A stretch of DNA of 64,000 nt from Jatrophihabitans sp964252635 (GCF_964252635.1 NZ_CAXUNP010000002.1:108243-172242), one strand, 5' to 3'. Positions 41,116 to 50,497 are shown, counted from the stretch's first letter. Made by a program: numbers and translations. The notes: a model not told the origin generated them from the sequence alone.

Positions 41116-42252
41116 TCAGATCCAGCCGCGGTGCTTGAACACCACGTAGAGGACCACGCCCGCCAGCACCATCAGGGCCAGCGCGAACGGGTAGCCGAGG
41201 TACCAGCCCAGCTCGGGCATGTTGCGGAAGTTCATCCCGTAGATCGACGCGATCGTCGTCGGGGCAAATCCGATCGCCGCCCACGCCGAGATCTTCTTCA
41301 CCTCGTCGTTCTGGGCGTTGCTCGTGCGCGACAGCGCGGTCATCTCGTCGTTCTGCTTCTGGGCGACGAGGATCGAGTTCACCTGCAGGATGTCGCGCAG
41401 CAGCACGCGCAGGCTGTCGATGCGTTCGTTCACCTGGGTGACGTGGTCGGCGACGTCGCGCAGCGACCGCTGCAGCTCCTCGTCCACCCGGTACTTCTCG
41501 AACCCACCCTCGAGCGAGTCCAGGATCGCGCCGAGCGGGGCGGCCGCCCGCTGGAAGTCGACCACCTCGCGGGAGAGCTCGTAGATGCGGCGGGACACCG
41601 CCGGGTCGCCGTCGAAGACCTGCACCTCGATCTCGTCGACGTCGTTCTCGATGCCGGCGACGACGGGTCCGTACCCGTCGACCACGGCATCGAGGAGCGC
41701 GTAGAGGACCGCTTCGGTGCCGAGTGCCAGCAGCTCGGGGTCGTCCTCGAGACGCTTGCGCACGACGGACAGGTCGGGCGACTCGGCGTGCCGCACGGTG
41801 ATGACGAAGTCGCGGCCGAGGAACACGTGCAGCTCGCCGAACTCGACCTCCTCCACCTCGTCGACGTAGCGGGCGGCGCGCAGGACGACGAACAGGGTGT
41901 TCCCGTAGCGCTCGAGCTTGGGCCGTTGGTGGGCGGTGATCGCGTCCTCGACGGCCAGCTCGTGCAGGTCGAACTCGGCCGCCAGCGACTGCAGCTCGTC
42001 CTCCCCGGGCCGGTACAGGCCGATCCAGGCCATCCCGTCGGGTTGGGAGCGCAGGGCCTCGAAGCAGTCCGTCAGCGACGACGCCGTGTGCGTGCGTTGC
42101 CCGCCCTGGTAGACGGCACTGTCGACGATTCCCGAGCGGTGGGACGTCTGGTCGGTGCCGTTCGGTGAGTCGGGTGCGTCGCCGCCGTTCGGCCTGCGCC
42201 GGCGCCGGACGAGGTTGACCGGTGCCTTCGGCAGGTGTCGGAGATCGGCCAT
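41116..42252 (-). CDS. corA: CorA-family magnesium/cobalt channel
   Basis: This 378-residue channel subunit has a large N-terminal cytoplasmic funnel domain (about 50-310) and two C-terminal helices. The family selectivity motif GMN is present in ASIYGMNFRNMPELGW at the end of the first helix, and the second helix (FALALMVLAGVVLYVVF) ends in the basic tail KHRGWI. ELAVEDAITAHQRPKLERYG and TVRHAESPDLSVVRKRLE are typical of the actinobacterial type. It forms a pentamer that admits Mg2+. The start is the ATG at 42252. It diverges from the peroxidase gene over 51 bp and converges with the PAP2 gene. Confidence 0.95.
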   Translation of the reverse strand: MADLRHLPKAPVNLVRRRRRPNGGDAPDSPNGTDQTSHRSGIVDSAVYQGGQRTHTASSLTDCFEALRSQPDGMAWIGLYRPGEDELQSLAAEFDLHELAVEDAITAHQRPKLERYGNTLFVVLRAARYVDEVEEVEFGELHVFLGRDFVITVRHAESPDLSVVRKRLEDDPELLALGTEAVLYALLDAVVDGYGPVVAGIENDVDEIEVQVFDGDPAVSRRIYELSREVVDFQRAAAPLGAILDSLEGGFEKYRVDEELQRSLRDVADHVTQVNERIDSLRVLLRDILQVNSILVAQKQNDEMTALSRTSNAQNDEVKKISAWAAIGFAPTTIASIYGMNFRNMPELGWYLGYPFALALMVLAGVVLYVVFKHRGWI

Positions 42253-42303
42253 GGACGTCACCGTAGCCGTCCCCTCCGCCGGCGCACCCGCGATACTGGT
42301 CAG

Positions 42304-42798
42304 GTGACCGCGATCCATGACATCCCGCTCGAGACCCTCACCGGTCGCTCCACCAGCCTCGACGAGTACCGCGACCGCCCGCTGCTCGTCGTCAACGTGG
42401 CCTCGAAGTGCGGGCTCACCCCGCAGTACGCGCAGCTTCAGGAGCTCTACGACCGCTACCACGACCGGGGCCTCGAGATCCTGGGCTTCCCGTGCAACCA
42501 GTTCATGGAGCAGGAACCGGGCACGGCCGACGAGATCGCGGAGTTCTGCAGCGCCAACTACGGCGTCACTTTCCCGATGTTCGCCAAGGTCGAGGTCAAC
42601 GGACCCGACCGCCACCCGCTCTACGCCGAGCTGGTGGGTGCGCCCGACGACCAGGGCGAGGCCGGGGACGTGCAGTGGAACTTCGAGAAGTTCCTGCTGG
42701 ACCCGGACGGCACGGTCGGCCGGCGCTTCCGGCCGCGGACGGAGCCGCTGTCCGACGAGGTCGTGTCCGCGGTCGAGGCCGCCGTCGGCCGCGGCTGA
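42304..42798 (+). CDS. Glutathione-peroxidase-family thiol peroxidase
   Basis: This 164-residue peroxidase uses Cys in place of Sec. The peroxidatic Cys lies in VNVASKCGLTPQY (near 37), followed by LGFPCNQFMEQEPG with the second conserved Cys and the catalytic WNFEKFLLDPDG near 122. Bacterial Cys-type members commonly take electrons from thioredoxin, which suits an actinomycete that should use mycothiol and not glutathione. The start is a GTG at 42304, 51 bp from the divergent corA. It lies 58 bp upstream of the GCS2-ATP-grasp gene and could be the first gene of that operon. Confidence 0.92.
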   Translation: MTAIHDIPLETLTGRSTSLDEYRDRPLLVVNVASKCGLTPQYAQLQELYDRYHDRGLEILGFPCNQFMEQEPGTADEIAEFCSANYGVTFPMFAKVEVNGPDRHPLYAELVGAPDDQGEAGDVQWNFEKFLLDPDGTVGRRFRPRTEPLSDEVVSAVEAAVGRG

Positions 42799-42856
42799 CC
42801 GGCCGGGCCGCACCCACCGACACATCGGCGAAACGCCGCACGCCTAGGGTGCTTCG

Positions 42857-45421
42857 ATGGGCATTCTGCGCACCCTCGGCGTCGAGGAGGAGCTGCACGT
42901 GGTCTCGCTGGAGACCGGGCAGCTCGTGACCAGGGCCCCGCAGCTGCTGCGTGAGCTGCCGACCGCCAGCTTCTCCGTCGAGCTGCAGCGCAGCACTGTC
43001 GAGACCAACACGCCGGTGTGCGACACGCTCGCCGACCTGCACGCCGCGATGCACGCGTTGCGCGAGCAGGTGCAGGACCTCGCCGAGGCCAGCGAGCTGG
43101 CCGTCATCGCCAGCGGCAGCGCACCGATGTCCAAGGCCGAGGACTTCGGCCTGACCACGTCGGGCCGTTACAGCCGCATGCAGCAGGACTACCGGTCCCT
43201 GGTCGACGAGCAACTGATCTGTGGTCTGCAGGTGCACGTCGGAGTCGACAACCGCGACGTCGCGGTGCGGGTCGCCCAGCGGGTGGAGTCCGGCCTGCCC
43301 ACCCTGCTGGCCATGTCGGCCAGCTCGCCGTACCTGCACGGCAACGACACCGGGTACTCCAGCTTCCGCAGCATGATCTGGCAGCGCTGGCCCACGGCCG
43401 GGTCGTTCGGGTACGTCGAGTCCGCGGCCGAGTACGACCAGCTCGTCGCCGACCTCATCGAGTCGGCCGTGATCACCGACGCCAAGATGGCGTACTTCGA
43501 CGTGCGCCCGTCCGCCCACGTCCCGACCGTCGAGCTGCGGGTCTGCGACGCGACACCGCACCTGGACGACGCGGTGCTGATCGCCGGGCTGTTCCGGGCC
43601 CTGGTCGACGAGGCGATCGCCGCCGACGAACGCGGCGACCCGTTGGTGGGCGCGACCGAACCGATGCGTCGGGCGGCCATGTGGCGCGCCGCGCGCCACG
43701 GCCTGCGCGGCGTGCTGCTGCAGCCCGGCCTGGGCCCGACACCGGCGCCGGCGGCCGAGGTCGTGCGCACCATGATCGGCCGGTTGCGTGACGTGCTCGA
43801 GGACTCGGGGGACTGGGACGACGTCAACGAGCTGGCGACCGCCCTGCTGGCCCGTGGCGAGTCGAGCCACCGCCAGCGAGCCCGCTACGCCGAGCGCGGC
43901 CGGATGACCGACGTCGTCGCCCTGCTCGTCGCCGAGTCACGTGGGCAGGTCGCCGCCGTCCCCGACAGCCCCGCGCTCACCGCGCACTACCCCGAGTCGC
44001 CGCAGGACGAGGCCATCGCGGTGTCCGGCATCCCGTTCCCGGTGTACCGCCCGATCCTCGAGATCCTCGACGACATCGGCCCCGACGAGCTGGCGCACCG
44101 CGCCGAGGTCGCGCGCGACGTGTCGCTGGCGACCGAGTTCACCTACGGCGTCGACGGCGAGCACCAGCCCTTCCCCGCCGACCTCGTGCCCCGCGTCATC
44201 CCCTCGCACGAGTGGGCGGTGCTCGCCACCGGGCTCACCCAGCGCGCCCGCGCCATCGAGATGTTCCTGCGCGACGTCTACGGCCCGGCCCGCATCGTGG
44301 CCGACGGCGTGCTCGACCGCGAGACCCTGACCGCGTGCCCGGGCTGGCGCCCCGAGGCGCTGGACCTGCCGGACGACGTCATCCGGGCGCCGGTCATGGG
44401 CTTCGACCTCGTGCGGGACGCCGTCGGCGGGTGGCGGGTCCTCGAGGACAACGCCCGCGTCCCGTCCGGCGTGGGCTACGCCCTGGGGCTGCGTGGCCTC
44501 ATGCGGACGGCGCTGCCCGAGCTCAGCGACGACTCCGTCCTGGATCCGTCGTCGTCCCTCGAGCTCATCGGCCGCACGCTGCGGGCCTGCTCGGCGCGGC
44601 CCAACCCCACCGTCGCGCTGCTGTCCGACGGCGCCGACAACTCGGCCTGGTACGAGCACCGCACGATCGCCGACGGGGCGCGGCTGCTGCTCGTGCAACC
44701 GGACGACGTCGTGGTCACCGACGCCGGTGTGTACGCCGGCGGCAAGCGCATCCACGTCCTCTACCTGCGCCTCGGGGTCGAGCTGGTGGACCTGGTGACC
44801 GCGCGCGGTCACGAGGTCGGCGCCGAGATCATGGCCGCGGCCCAGGCCGGCGCGGTGGTGCTGGCGAACGCACCGGGCGCCGGCGTGGCCGACGACAAGG
44901 CCATGTACTGCCGGGTGCCCGATCTGATCGAGTACTACCTGCACGAGCGGCCGCTGCTGCCGCCCGTCCCCACGTACCGGTGCGCGATCGACGCCGAGCG
45001 GGTGTCGGTCCTCGCCCGGCTGTCCCAGCTGGTCACCAAGCCGGTCGACGGGTTCGGCGGCAGCGGGGTGCTCATCGGGCCCGACGCCGACGACGACGAG
45101 ATCGCCCGCCGCCGCGCCGAGATCGAGGCCGACCCGGCCGGATGGGTGGCGCAGGAGGTCGTGGCGTTGTCCACCCACCCGACGCTCGTCGGTGGGGAGC
45201 TCGAACCACGGCACGTCGACCTGCGGGCGTTCGTCTACCTGACCGGGGTCGAGGCCGGGTCCGCGCGGCTGGCCGACCTGGCGCTGACCCGGATGGGCCC
45301 GCGCGGCAGCATGGTGGTCAACTCGTCACGCGGCGGAGGGGCCAAGGACACCTGGATCGTCGTCGATCCGGACGACGCCGAGGACGGGACGAGGGTGGGC
45401 CGTGTGCGGACTGGCCGGTGA
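42857..45421 (+). CDS. Fused GCS2 carboxylate-amine ligase and circularly permuted ATP-grasp ligase
   Basis: This is an 854-residue fusion. Residues 1-365 form a GCS2 (YbdK-type glutamate-cysteine-ligase-like) domain with TLGVEEELHVV, GLQVHVGVDN and VPTVELRVCDATP, which carry the metal and substrate residues. Residues about 385-850 form a circularly permuted type-2 ATP-grasp domain (FTYGVDGEHQPFPADLVPRV, VLEDNARVPSGVGYAL, TKPVDGFGGSGVLIGPD, PRHVDLRAFVY, NSSRGGGAKDTW). Both domains make ATP-dependent amide bonds, so the protein could join two amino acids or extend a peptide. It overlaps the AsnO-like gene by 20 bp. Substrates are unknown, and glutathione synthesis is unlikely. Confidence 0.9.
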   Translation: MGILRTLGVEEELHVVSLETGQLVTRAPQLLRELPTASFSVELQRSTVETNTPVCDTLADLHAAMHALREQVQDLAEASELAVIASGSAPMSKAEDFGLTTSGRYSRMQQDYRSLVDEQLICGLQVHVGVDNRDVAVRVAQRVESGLPTLLAMSASSPYLHGNDTGYSSFRSMIWQRWPTAGSFGYVESAAEYDQLVADLIESAVITDAKMAYFDVRPSAHVPTVELRVCDATPHLDDAVLIAGLFRALVDEAIAADERGDPLVGATEPMRRAAMWRAARHGLRGVLLQPGLGPTPAPAAEVVRTMIGRLRDVLEDSGDWDDVNELATALLARGESSHRQRARYAERGRMTDVVALLVAESRGQVAAVPDSPALTAHYPESPQDEAIAVSGIPFPVYRPILEILDDIGPDELAHRAEVARDVSLATEFTYGVDGEHQPFPADLVPRVIPSHEWAVLATGLTQRARAIEMFLRDVYGPARIVADGVLDRETLTACPGWRPEALDLPDDVIRAPVMGFDLVRDAVGGWRVLEDNARVPSGVGYALGLRGLMRTALPELSDDSVLDPSSSLELIGRTLRACSARPNPTVALLSDGADNSAWYEHRTIADGARLLLVQPDDVVVTDAGVYAGGKRIHVLYLRLGVELVDLVTARGHEVGAEIMAAAQAGAVVLANAPGAGVADDKAMYCRVPDLIEYYLHERPLLPPVPTYRCAIDAERVSVLARLSQLVTKPVDGFGGSGVLIGPDADDDEIARRRAEIEADPAGWVAQEVVALSTHPTLVGGELEPRHVDLRAFVYLTGVEAGSARLADLALTRMGPRGSMVVNSSRGGGAKDTWIVVDPDDAEDGTRVGRVRTGR

Positions 45422-47183
45422 GCTCCGTTTCGACGGCCGGGCCGCCGACGTCGGCGCCCTCGAGCGGTCCTGCACCCGGATGGCGCCGCGCGGGCCCGAC
45501 GGCAGCGGGGTCTGGTCACGGGGTCCCGTCGCGCTGGGTCACCGGCGGCTGGCGATCATCGACCTGTCGGAGGCGGGCGCGCAGCCGATGGTCGACGCGG
45601 ACCTCGGCCTCACCGTCGTGTTCAACGGCTGCATCTACAACTACGAGCAGCTGCGTGACGAGCTCGCCTCCGCCGGGTACCGCTTCTTCTCCCACTCCGA
45701 CACCGAGGTCATCGCCAAGGCCTACCACCGGTGGGGTGTCGCGTGCGTCGACCGGTTCAAGGGCATGTTCGCCTTCGCCGTCGTCGAGCGGTCCGGGCGC
45801 CTCGTCCTGGCCCGGGACCGGCTGGGCATCAAGCCGCTCTACCTGGACGAGACCGGTGAGCGGCTGCGCTTCGCGTCCAGCCTGCCGGCGCTGCTGGCCG
45901 GCGGTGGCGTCGACACCAGCATCGACCCGGTCGCCCTGTCGTACTACCTGAGCTTCCACTCGATCGTCCCGCCGCCGCGCACCATCCTCAACGGCGTCCG
46001 CAAGCTGCCCCCGGCGACCGTCCGGGTCGTGGAGCCCGACGGCACCAGCACCGACACGCTGTACTGGGACCCGCCGTTCGCGCGCGACCCCGCCCGCGCG
46101 GACTGGTCCGAGCACGACTGGGAGCAGGCACTGGTCGACTCCCTGCGCACCGCCGTCGAACGACGCATGGTGGCCGACGTCCCGGTGGGCGTGCTGCTCT
46201 CGGGCGGCATCGACTCGAGCCTCGTCGTCGGCCTGCTCGCCGAGGCCGGACAGACCGGCCTGCAGACGTTCAGCATCGGCTTCGAGTCGGCAGGCGGCGA
46301 AGCGGGCGACGAGTTCGAGTACAGCGACCTGGTCGCCCGGCACTTCGGCACCGAGCACCACCGGATCGAGATCCCCGGCTCGAGGCTGTTGCCCGGCATC
46401 GACGGCGCGATCGCCGCGATGAGCGAGCCCATGGTGAGCCACGATTGCGTGGCCTTCTACCTGCTCAGCGAGGAGGTGTCGCGGTCGGTCAAGGTCGTGC
46501 AGTCCGGGCAGGGCGCGGACGAGATCCTGGCCGGGTACGACTGGTACCCGCCGCTGCGCGACGTCGCCCGCCACGACGCGGTGGACGCCTACCGGGACGT
46601 GTTCTTCGACCGGCCGTTCGAGGACCTCGCCGGCCTGGTGCAGCCGCAGTGGCTGGTCGGTCGCGACGAGCCGCGCGACTTCGTGGCCGGCCGGTTCGCC
46701 CGTCCCGGTGCGGAGAGCGCGCTGGACGCGGCGCTGCGCAACGACACGACGGTCAACCTGGTCGACGACCCGGTCAAACGGGTCGACAACATGACCATGG
46801 CGTGGGGTCTCGAGGCGCGGGTGCCGTTCCTGGACCACGATGTCGTCGAGCTCGCCGCGTCCGTCCCGTCCGCGCTCAAGCTGGCCGACGGCGGCAAGGG
46901 CGTGCTGAAGCGGGCCAGTCGCGGCATCGTCCCGGACGCGGTGATCGACCGGAGGAAGGGTTACTTCCCGGTGCCCGCGATCCGCCAGCTCGAGGGCCCC
47001 TACCTCGACCGGGTGCGCGAGGCCCTCACCGACCCGGCGGCACGACGACGTGGGCTGTTCGCGCCGGGGGCGGTGGACCGCATGCTCGCCGACCCGAACA
47101 CCACGCGCACCAGGCTGGGCTCCAACGCCCTGTGGCAGCTCGGGTTGATCGAGATGTGGCTGCAGGCCATGGACGTCCGGTGA
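45402..47183 (+). CDS. asnO: AsnB/AsnO-type amidotransferase (N-acetylglutaminylglutamine amidotransferase-like)
   Basis: This 593-residue glutamine-dependent amidotransferase begins at a GTG followed at once by the codon for the catalytic Cys2 (CGLAGELRFDG), which fixes the start. The class II glutaminase domain (1-215) has GHRRLAIIDLSEAG and VFNGCIYNYEQLRDE. The synthetase domain has the PP-loop VGVLLSGGIDSSLVVGLL (near 265) and QSGQGADEILAGYDW. NGCIYNY and LLAGGGVDT match the branch that amidates the dipeptide NAGGN, as I remember it, better than plain AsnB. It would convert a peptide carboxylate to an amide. It overlaps both neighbours. Confidence 0.9.
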   Translation: MCGLAGELRFDGRAADVGALERSCTRMAPRGPDGSGVWSRGPVALGHRRLAIIDLSEAGAQPMVDADLGLTVVFNGCIYNYEQLRDELASAGYRFFSHSDTEVIAKAYHRWGVACVDRFKGMFAFAVVERSGRLVLARDRLGIKPLYLDETGERLRFASSLPALLAGGGVDTSIDPVALSYYLSFHSIVPPPRTILNGVRKLPPATVRVVEPDGTSTDTLYWDPPFARDPARADWSEHDWEQALVDSLRTAVERRMVADVPVGVLLSGGIDSSLVVGLLAEAGQTGLQTFSIGFESAGGEAGDEFEYSDLVARHFGTEHHRIEIPGSRLLPGIDGAIAAMSEPMVSHDCVAFYLLSEEVSRSVKVVQSGQGADEILAGYDWYPPLRDVARHDAVDAYRDVFFDRPFEDLAGLVQPQWLVGRDEPRDFVAGRFARPGAESALDAALRNDTTVNLVDDPVKRVDNMTMAWGLEARVPFLDHDVVELAASVPSALKLADGGKGVLKRASRGIVPDAVIDRRKGYFPVPAIRQLEGPYLDRVREALTDPAARRRGLFAPGAVDRMLADPNTTRTRLGSNALWQLGLIEMWLQAMDVR

Positions 47184-49075
47184 GCGACGCCCGCACTCGG
47201 CCGGCTGCCGGCACGGCGTGGGACGCCGTCCGCGACCTCGCACACGACCTGGTGGCGGCCCACGGCGCGTGGGCCCCGATGATGACCTCGGACGCGTCCT
47301 GCGTCGCGTTCGTGAGCGACCGCACCGGGACGCCGCAGCTGTGGGTGCAGGACGTTCCCCAGGCCGGCGCCGAGACACCGCAGGCGCAGCTCATCGCGCT
47401 GGGACCCGACCCGGTGCTGTCGGTGGGCTGGTCGCCCGACGACCAGTGGATCTCCTGCTCGGTGGCCACCGGTGGGGGAGTGCGGACCGAGGTCTGGGTC
47501 GTGCGACCGGACGGCACCGACGCGCGACGCGTCGCCGGAGGCGCCGGCAGCGGGCACGCGGTGCTGGGCCCGTGGGCCCGCGAGGGCCACGGCCTGGTCG
47601 TGACGGTCGTGCCCGACGACCCGCAGCTCCCGCACGAGTGCGTACGCATCGATCCGACCACCGGCAGCCGTGACGTCATCGCGGCCGGCGGCCTGATCGC
47701 GATGCTCGACCTCAGCGCCGACGGGCGCTTCGCGCTGCTGCGCGACGGCACGCGCGGGCAGCAGTTCTGCCGGCTCGTCGACCGCCGCCACGACGAGGAC
47801 CACCCGTTGCTGCCGTTCGAGCAGACCGGGTCCACCGAGGTCGGCCTGTTGCGGCCGCCGCCGCCGGGCGAGACCGAGGCGGACATGGTGGCCTACCTGG
47901 TCACCGACGCCGGCCGGTCCCGCCGGGAGCTGGTGGTCGTCGGCATCCACGACGGCGGCCGGCGGACCGCCGTCGGCACGCTGGCGGCCCGGCCCGACGC
48001 CGAACTGGAGTTCGCCGACGCCGACGCGGCCGGTGAGCGCGTGCTGTGCGTCTGGAACGTGCAGGGCCGCAGCGAGGTTGAGTTCGTCGACACCGCGACG
48101 GGCGCCCGTCACGTCGTGGCCGACCTGCCGGGTGAGGTCGTGACGACGTCGGTCCTGTCCCGCGACGCGAGCTGCGCGGTGCTGGCCGTCGAGGGCCCGA
48201 CGCAACCTCGCCGGCTGTGGCGCCTCGACTGCGGGACGTCGGCCTGGACGCCGGTCACCGCGTCGAGCCTGCATCCGCGTGCCGGCCTCGTCGAGCCGGA
48301 GCTGGTCCACTTCGACGCCCACGACGGGCTGCCGTTGTCGGCCTGGTTCTACCCCGCCCGCCCCGGACCGGGCGGCGGCCCGCCTCCGGCCATGATCAGC
48401 TTGCACGGCGGCCCCGAGGCGCAGGAACGCCCCGTGTTCACACCCCAGCACCAGGTCGTCGTCGCGGCCGGGATCTCGGTGCTCGCCCCGAACATCCGCG
48501 GGTCGTCCGGCTTCGGGCGCGCGTTCGTGCACGCCGACGACCGTTGGGGACGGGTGGACGCGATCCGCGACGTCGCCGACTGCGCGCGCATCCTCGCCGG
48601 GCGCGGGCTGGCCGACCCCGGGCGGATCGCCGTGACCGGCCGCTCGTACGGCGGTTACGCCACGCTGATGGCCCTGATCCGGCACAGCCCGGCCTTCGCT
48701 GCGGGTGTGGACATCTGCGGGATGTCGGACCTGCACACGTTCTACCGCGACACCGAACCCTGGATCGCCGCCGCCGCGACCTCGAAATACGGCGACCCGG
48801 TCCACGACTCGGCCCTGCTCGCCCACGTCTCCCCGCTGCACGCCGCGGACGCCATCACGGTCCCGCTGCTCGTCGTGCACGGGGAGCTGGACACCAACGT
48901 GCCGCTCGGCGAAGCGTTGCAACTCGTCGAGCGGCTGCGCGCCCTGGACCGTCCCGTCGAGTACCTGCAGCTCGAGGGCGAGGGCCACGAGTACCGCCGC
49001 GTCGAGGCGCGGCTGTTGCTGCTGGAGACGCTGACGACGTTCCTGACCCGCGTCCTGGCGGTCAGCTCCCGCTGA
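47180..49075 (+). CDS. S9-family prolyl-oligopeptidase-like peptidase
   Basis: This 631-residue serine peptidase has an N-terminal beta-propeller (about 25-370) and a C-terminal alpha/beta hydrolase domain. The triad is Ser in VTGRSYGGYATLM (near 488), Asp in VVHGELDTNVPLGEA (near 570) and His in EGEGHEYRRVEA (near 602). ISLHGGPEAQERP and APNIRGSSGFGRAF are S9 blocks. There is no signal peptide, so it acts in the cytoplasm on small peptides admitted by the propeller. The start GTG overlaps the AsnO-like stop as GTGA. Coupling suggests it degrades or matures the peptide product. It converges with the SRPBCC gene with a 14-bp overlap. Confidence 0.92.
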   Translation: MSDARTRPAAGTAWDAVRDLAHDLVAAHGAWAPMMTSDASCVAFVSDRTGTPQLWVQDVPQAGAETPQAQLIALGPDPVLSVGWSPDDQWISCSVATGGGVRTEVWVVRPDGTDARRVAGGAGSGHAVLGPWAREGHGLVVTVVPDDPQLPHECVRIDPTTGSRDVIAAGGLIAMLDLSADGRFALLRDGTRGQQFCRLVDRRHDEDHPLLPFEQTGSTEVGLLRPPPPGETEADMVAYLVTDAGRSRRELVVVGIHDGGRRTAVGTLAARPDAELEFADADAAGERVLCVWNVQGRSEVEFVDTATGARHVVADLPGEVVTTSVLSRDASCAVLAVEGPTQPRRLWRLDCGTSAWTPVTASSLHPRAGLVEPELVHFDAHDGLPLSAWFYPARPGPGGGPPPAMISLHGGPEAQERPVFTPQHQVVVAAGISVLAPNIRGSSGFGRAFVHADDRWGRVDAIRDVADCARILAGRGLADPGRIAVTGRSYGGYATLMALIRHSPAFAAGVDICGMSDLHTFYRDTEPWIAAAATSKYGDPVHDSALLAHVSPLHAADAITVPLLVVHGELDTNVPLGEALQLVERLRALDRPVEYLQLEGEGHEYRRVEARLLLLETLTTFLTRVLAVSSR

Positions 49076-49532
49076 CGGCCTCGGCGAGGTGGCTGAGGGA
49101 TTCCTCGAGCTGGTGCTTGGTGACCAGCGGCTTCTCGATGAGCGCCAGGATCTTCTTGTCCTCGACCTTGCTCCAGTCGTAGGTCAGCGTCACGTCGGTC
49201 TCGTTCGGGCCCTGCGGCTCGAGCTCCCAGACCCACTCCCACCCGGGCGGCTCGTTGCCGGCCGGCGCCGTCTTCCAGGCGATGAGCTTGTCCGGGACGA
49301 AGCCCGTGACCAGGTTGTCGGTCTGGTAGTCGCCGCCCATGTGGTCACCGGTCATGTTCATGCGGAACGTCTGACCGTTGGCCGTGACGCGGTCGGCGTG
49401 GTCGGCGCTGCGCACGAAGCCGGTGCCGTCGAGCTGAGGATGCCGGTCCGGGAGGGACAGCACGTCGAAGACGTCCTTGGCCGAGGCCTCGATGCGGCGG
49501 TTGACGGAGACGGAGGTGTCGGAGTGAGCCAT
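49062..49532 (-). CDS. SRPBCC / polyketide-cyclase-like lipid-binding-fold protein
   Basis: This 156-residue START-like fold protein begins SVSVNRRIEASAKDVFDVLS, the usual first strand and helix of the SRPBCC superfamily. It has central strands such as WEWVWELEPQGPNETDVTLTYDW and ends in a long helix. Such proteins bind a hydrophobic ligand in a deep cavity or act as cyclases or aromatases. The ligand here is unknown. The ATG at 49532 is 92 bp from the divergent LLM oxidoreductase gene, and the two may share regulation. Confidence 0.88.
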   Translation of the reverse strand: MAHSDTSVSVNRRIEASAKDVFDVLSLPDRHPQLDGTGFVRSADHADRVTANGQTFRMNMTGDHMGGDYQTDNLVTGFVPDKLIAWKTAPAGNEPPGWEWVWELEPQGPNETDVTLTYDWSKVEDKKILALIEKPLVTKHQLEESLSHLAEAVSGS

Positions 49533-49624
49533 GTCCAGGATCTACCCAGGTCCTGGCGGACCTACCCGGCGAGCCGGACGCGCGTACTAGCGTCGGTGGC
49601 ACCGAACCCGATCGAGGAGCCTGA

Positions 49625-50497
49625 ATGAAACTGGGCCTGCACGTCTCCGACTTCACCTACCCCGACGGCCCGCGGGCGCTGGCCGACGACCTCGGCCGGA
49701 TCGCCGTCGCGGCCGAGGACGTCGGCTTCGCCAAGCTGAGCGTCATGGACCACGTCTGGCAGATCCACCAGGTGGGGCCGGCCGAGAACGACATGCTCGA
49801 GGCGTACACGACCCTGGGGTACCTGGCCGCCAAGACGTCGCGCATCGAGCTGCTGGCGTGGGTCACCGCCGCGATCTACCGTGCGCCGGGCCTGCTGGCC
49901 AAGCAGGTCACCACACTGGACGTGCTGTCCGGTGGCCGGGCCTGGCTCGGGATCGGCGCGGGCTGGAACGAGGAGGAGAGCCTGGGTCTGGGCCTGCCGT
50001 TTCCCGGGACCTCCGAGCGCTTCGAGCGCCTCGAGGAGGCGCTGCAGATCTTCCTGCAGATGTGCAGCGACGACGAGAGCGCCTACCGCGGGACGCACTA
50101 CACCCTCGAGCGCACGTTGAACTCCCCGCAGTCGTTGCAGCGTCCGCACCCGCCGATCCTGATCGGGGGCAGCGGCGAGAAGAAGACGCTGCGGATGGTG
50201 GCCCAGTACGCCCAGGCCTGCAACCTGTTCGGCGGCCCCGACGTCGGCCACAAACTCGACGTGCTGCGCCGGCACTGCGCCGACCTCGGCACCGATTACG
50301 ACGCCATCGAGAAGACCGTCATCTTCCCCATCGACCCGGGCTTGGACGGCAGCAACGTCGACACGGTCCTCGAGCAGTTGCGCGCGTTCGGCGAGCTCGG
50401 GGTGCAACACGTGCACGGTTCGGTGCCGAACGTCTCGGCCATCACGCCGCTGGAGATCATTGGCGAGCGCATCATCCCCGTGGCCGCCGGCTTCTGA
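49625..50497 (+). CDS. LLM-class F420-dependent oxidoreductase
   Basis: This 290-residue luciferase-like TIM-barrel protein starts KLGLHVSDFTYPDGP. It has LLAWVTAAIYRAPGLLAKQVTTLD, LSGGRAWLGIGAGWNEEE and HPPILIGGSGEKKTLRMVAQYA, which are the standard F420-type LLM blocks. It should move hydride between coenzyme F420 and an unknown organic substrate. F420 use is inferred from the actinobacterial context. The ATG at 49625 is preceded by GAGGAG. It is probably monocistronic, with 182 bp to etfB. Confidence 0.88.
   Translation: MKLGLHVSDFTYPDGPRALADDLGRIAVAAEDVGFAKLSVMDHVWQIHQVGPAENDMLEAYTTLGYLAAKTSRIELLAWVTAAIYRAPGLLAKQVTTLDVLSGGRAWLGIGAGWNEEESLGLGLPFPGTSERFERLEEALQIFLQMCSDDESAYRGTHYTLERTLNSPQSLQRPHPPILIGGSGEKKTLRMVAQYAQACNLFGGPDVGHKLDVLRRHCADLGTDYDAIEKTVIFPIDPGLDGSNVDTVLEQLRAFGELGVQHVHGSVPNVSAITPLEIIGERIIPVAAGF

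Noticed and set aside
42304..45421. Glutathione biosynthesis module
   Set aside because: The GCS2 domain is of the YbdK-like carboxylate-amine ligase type and is fused to a circularly permuted ATP-grasp, not to a GshB-like synthetase. The peroxidase family is commonly thioredoxin-dependent.
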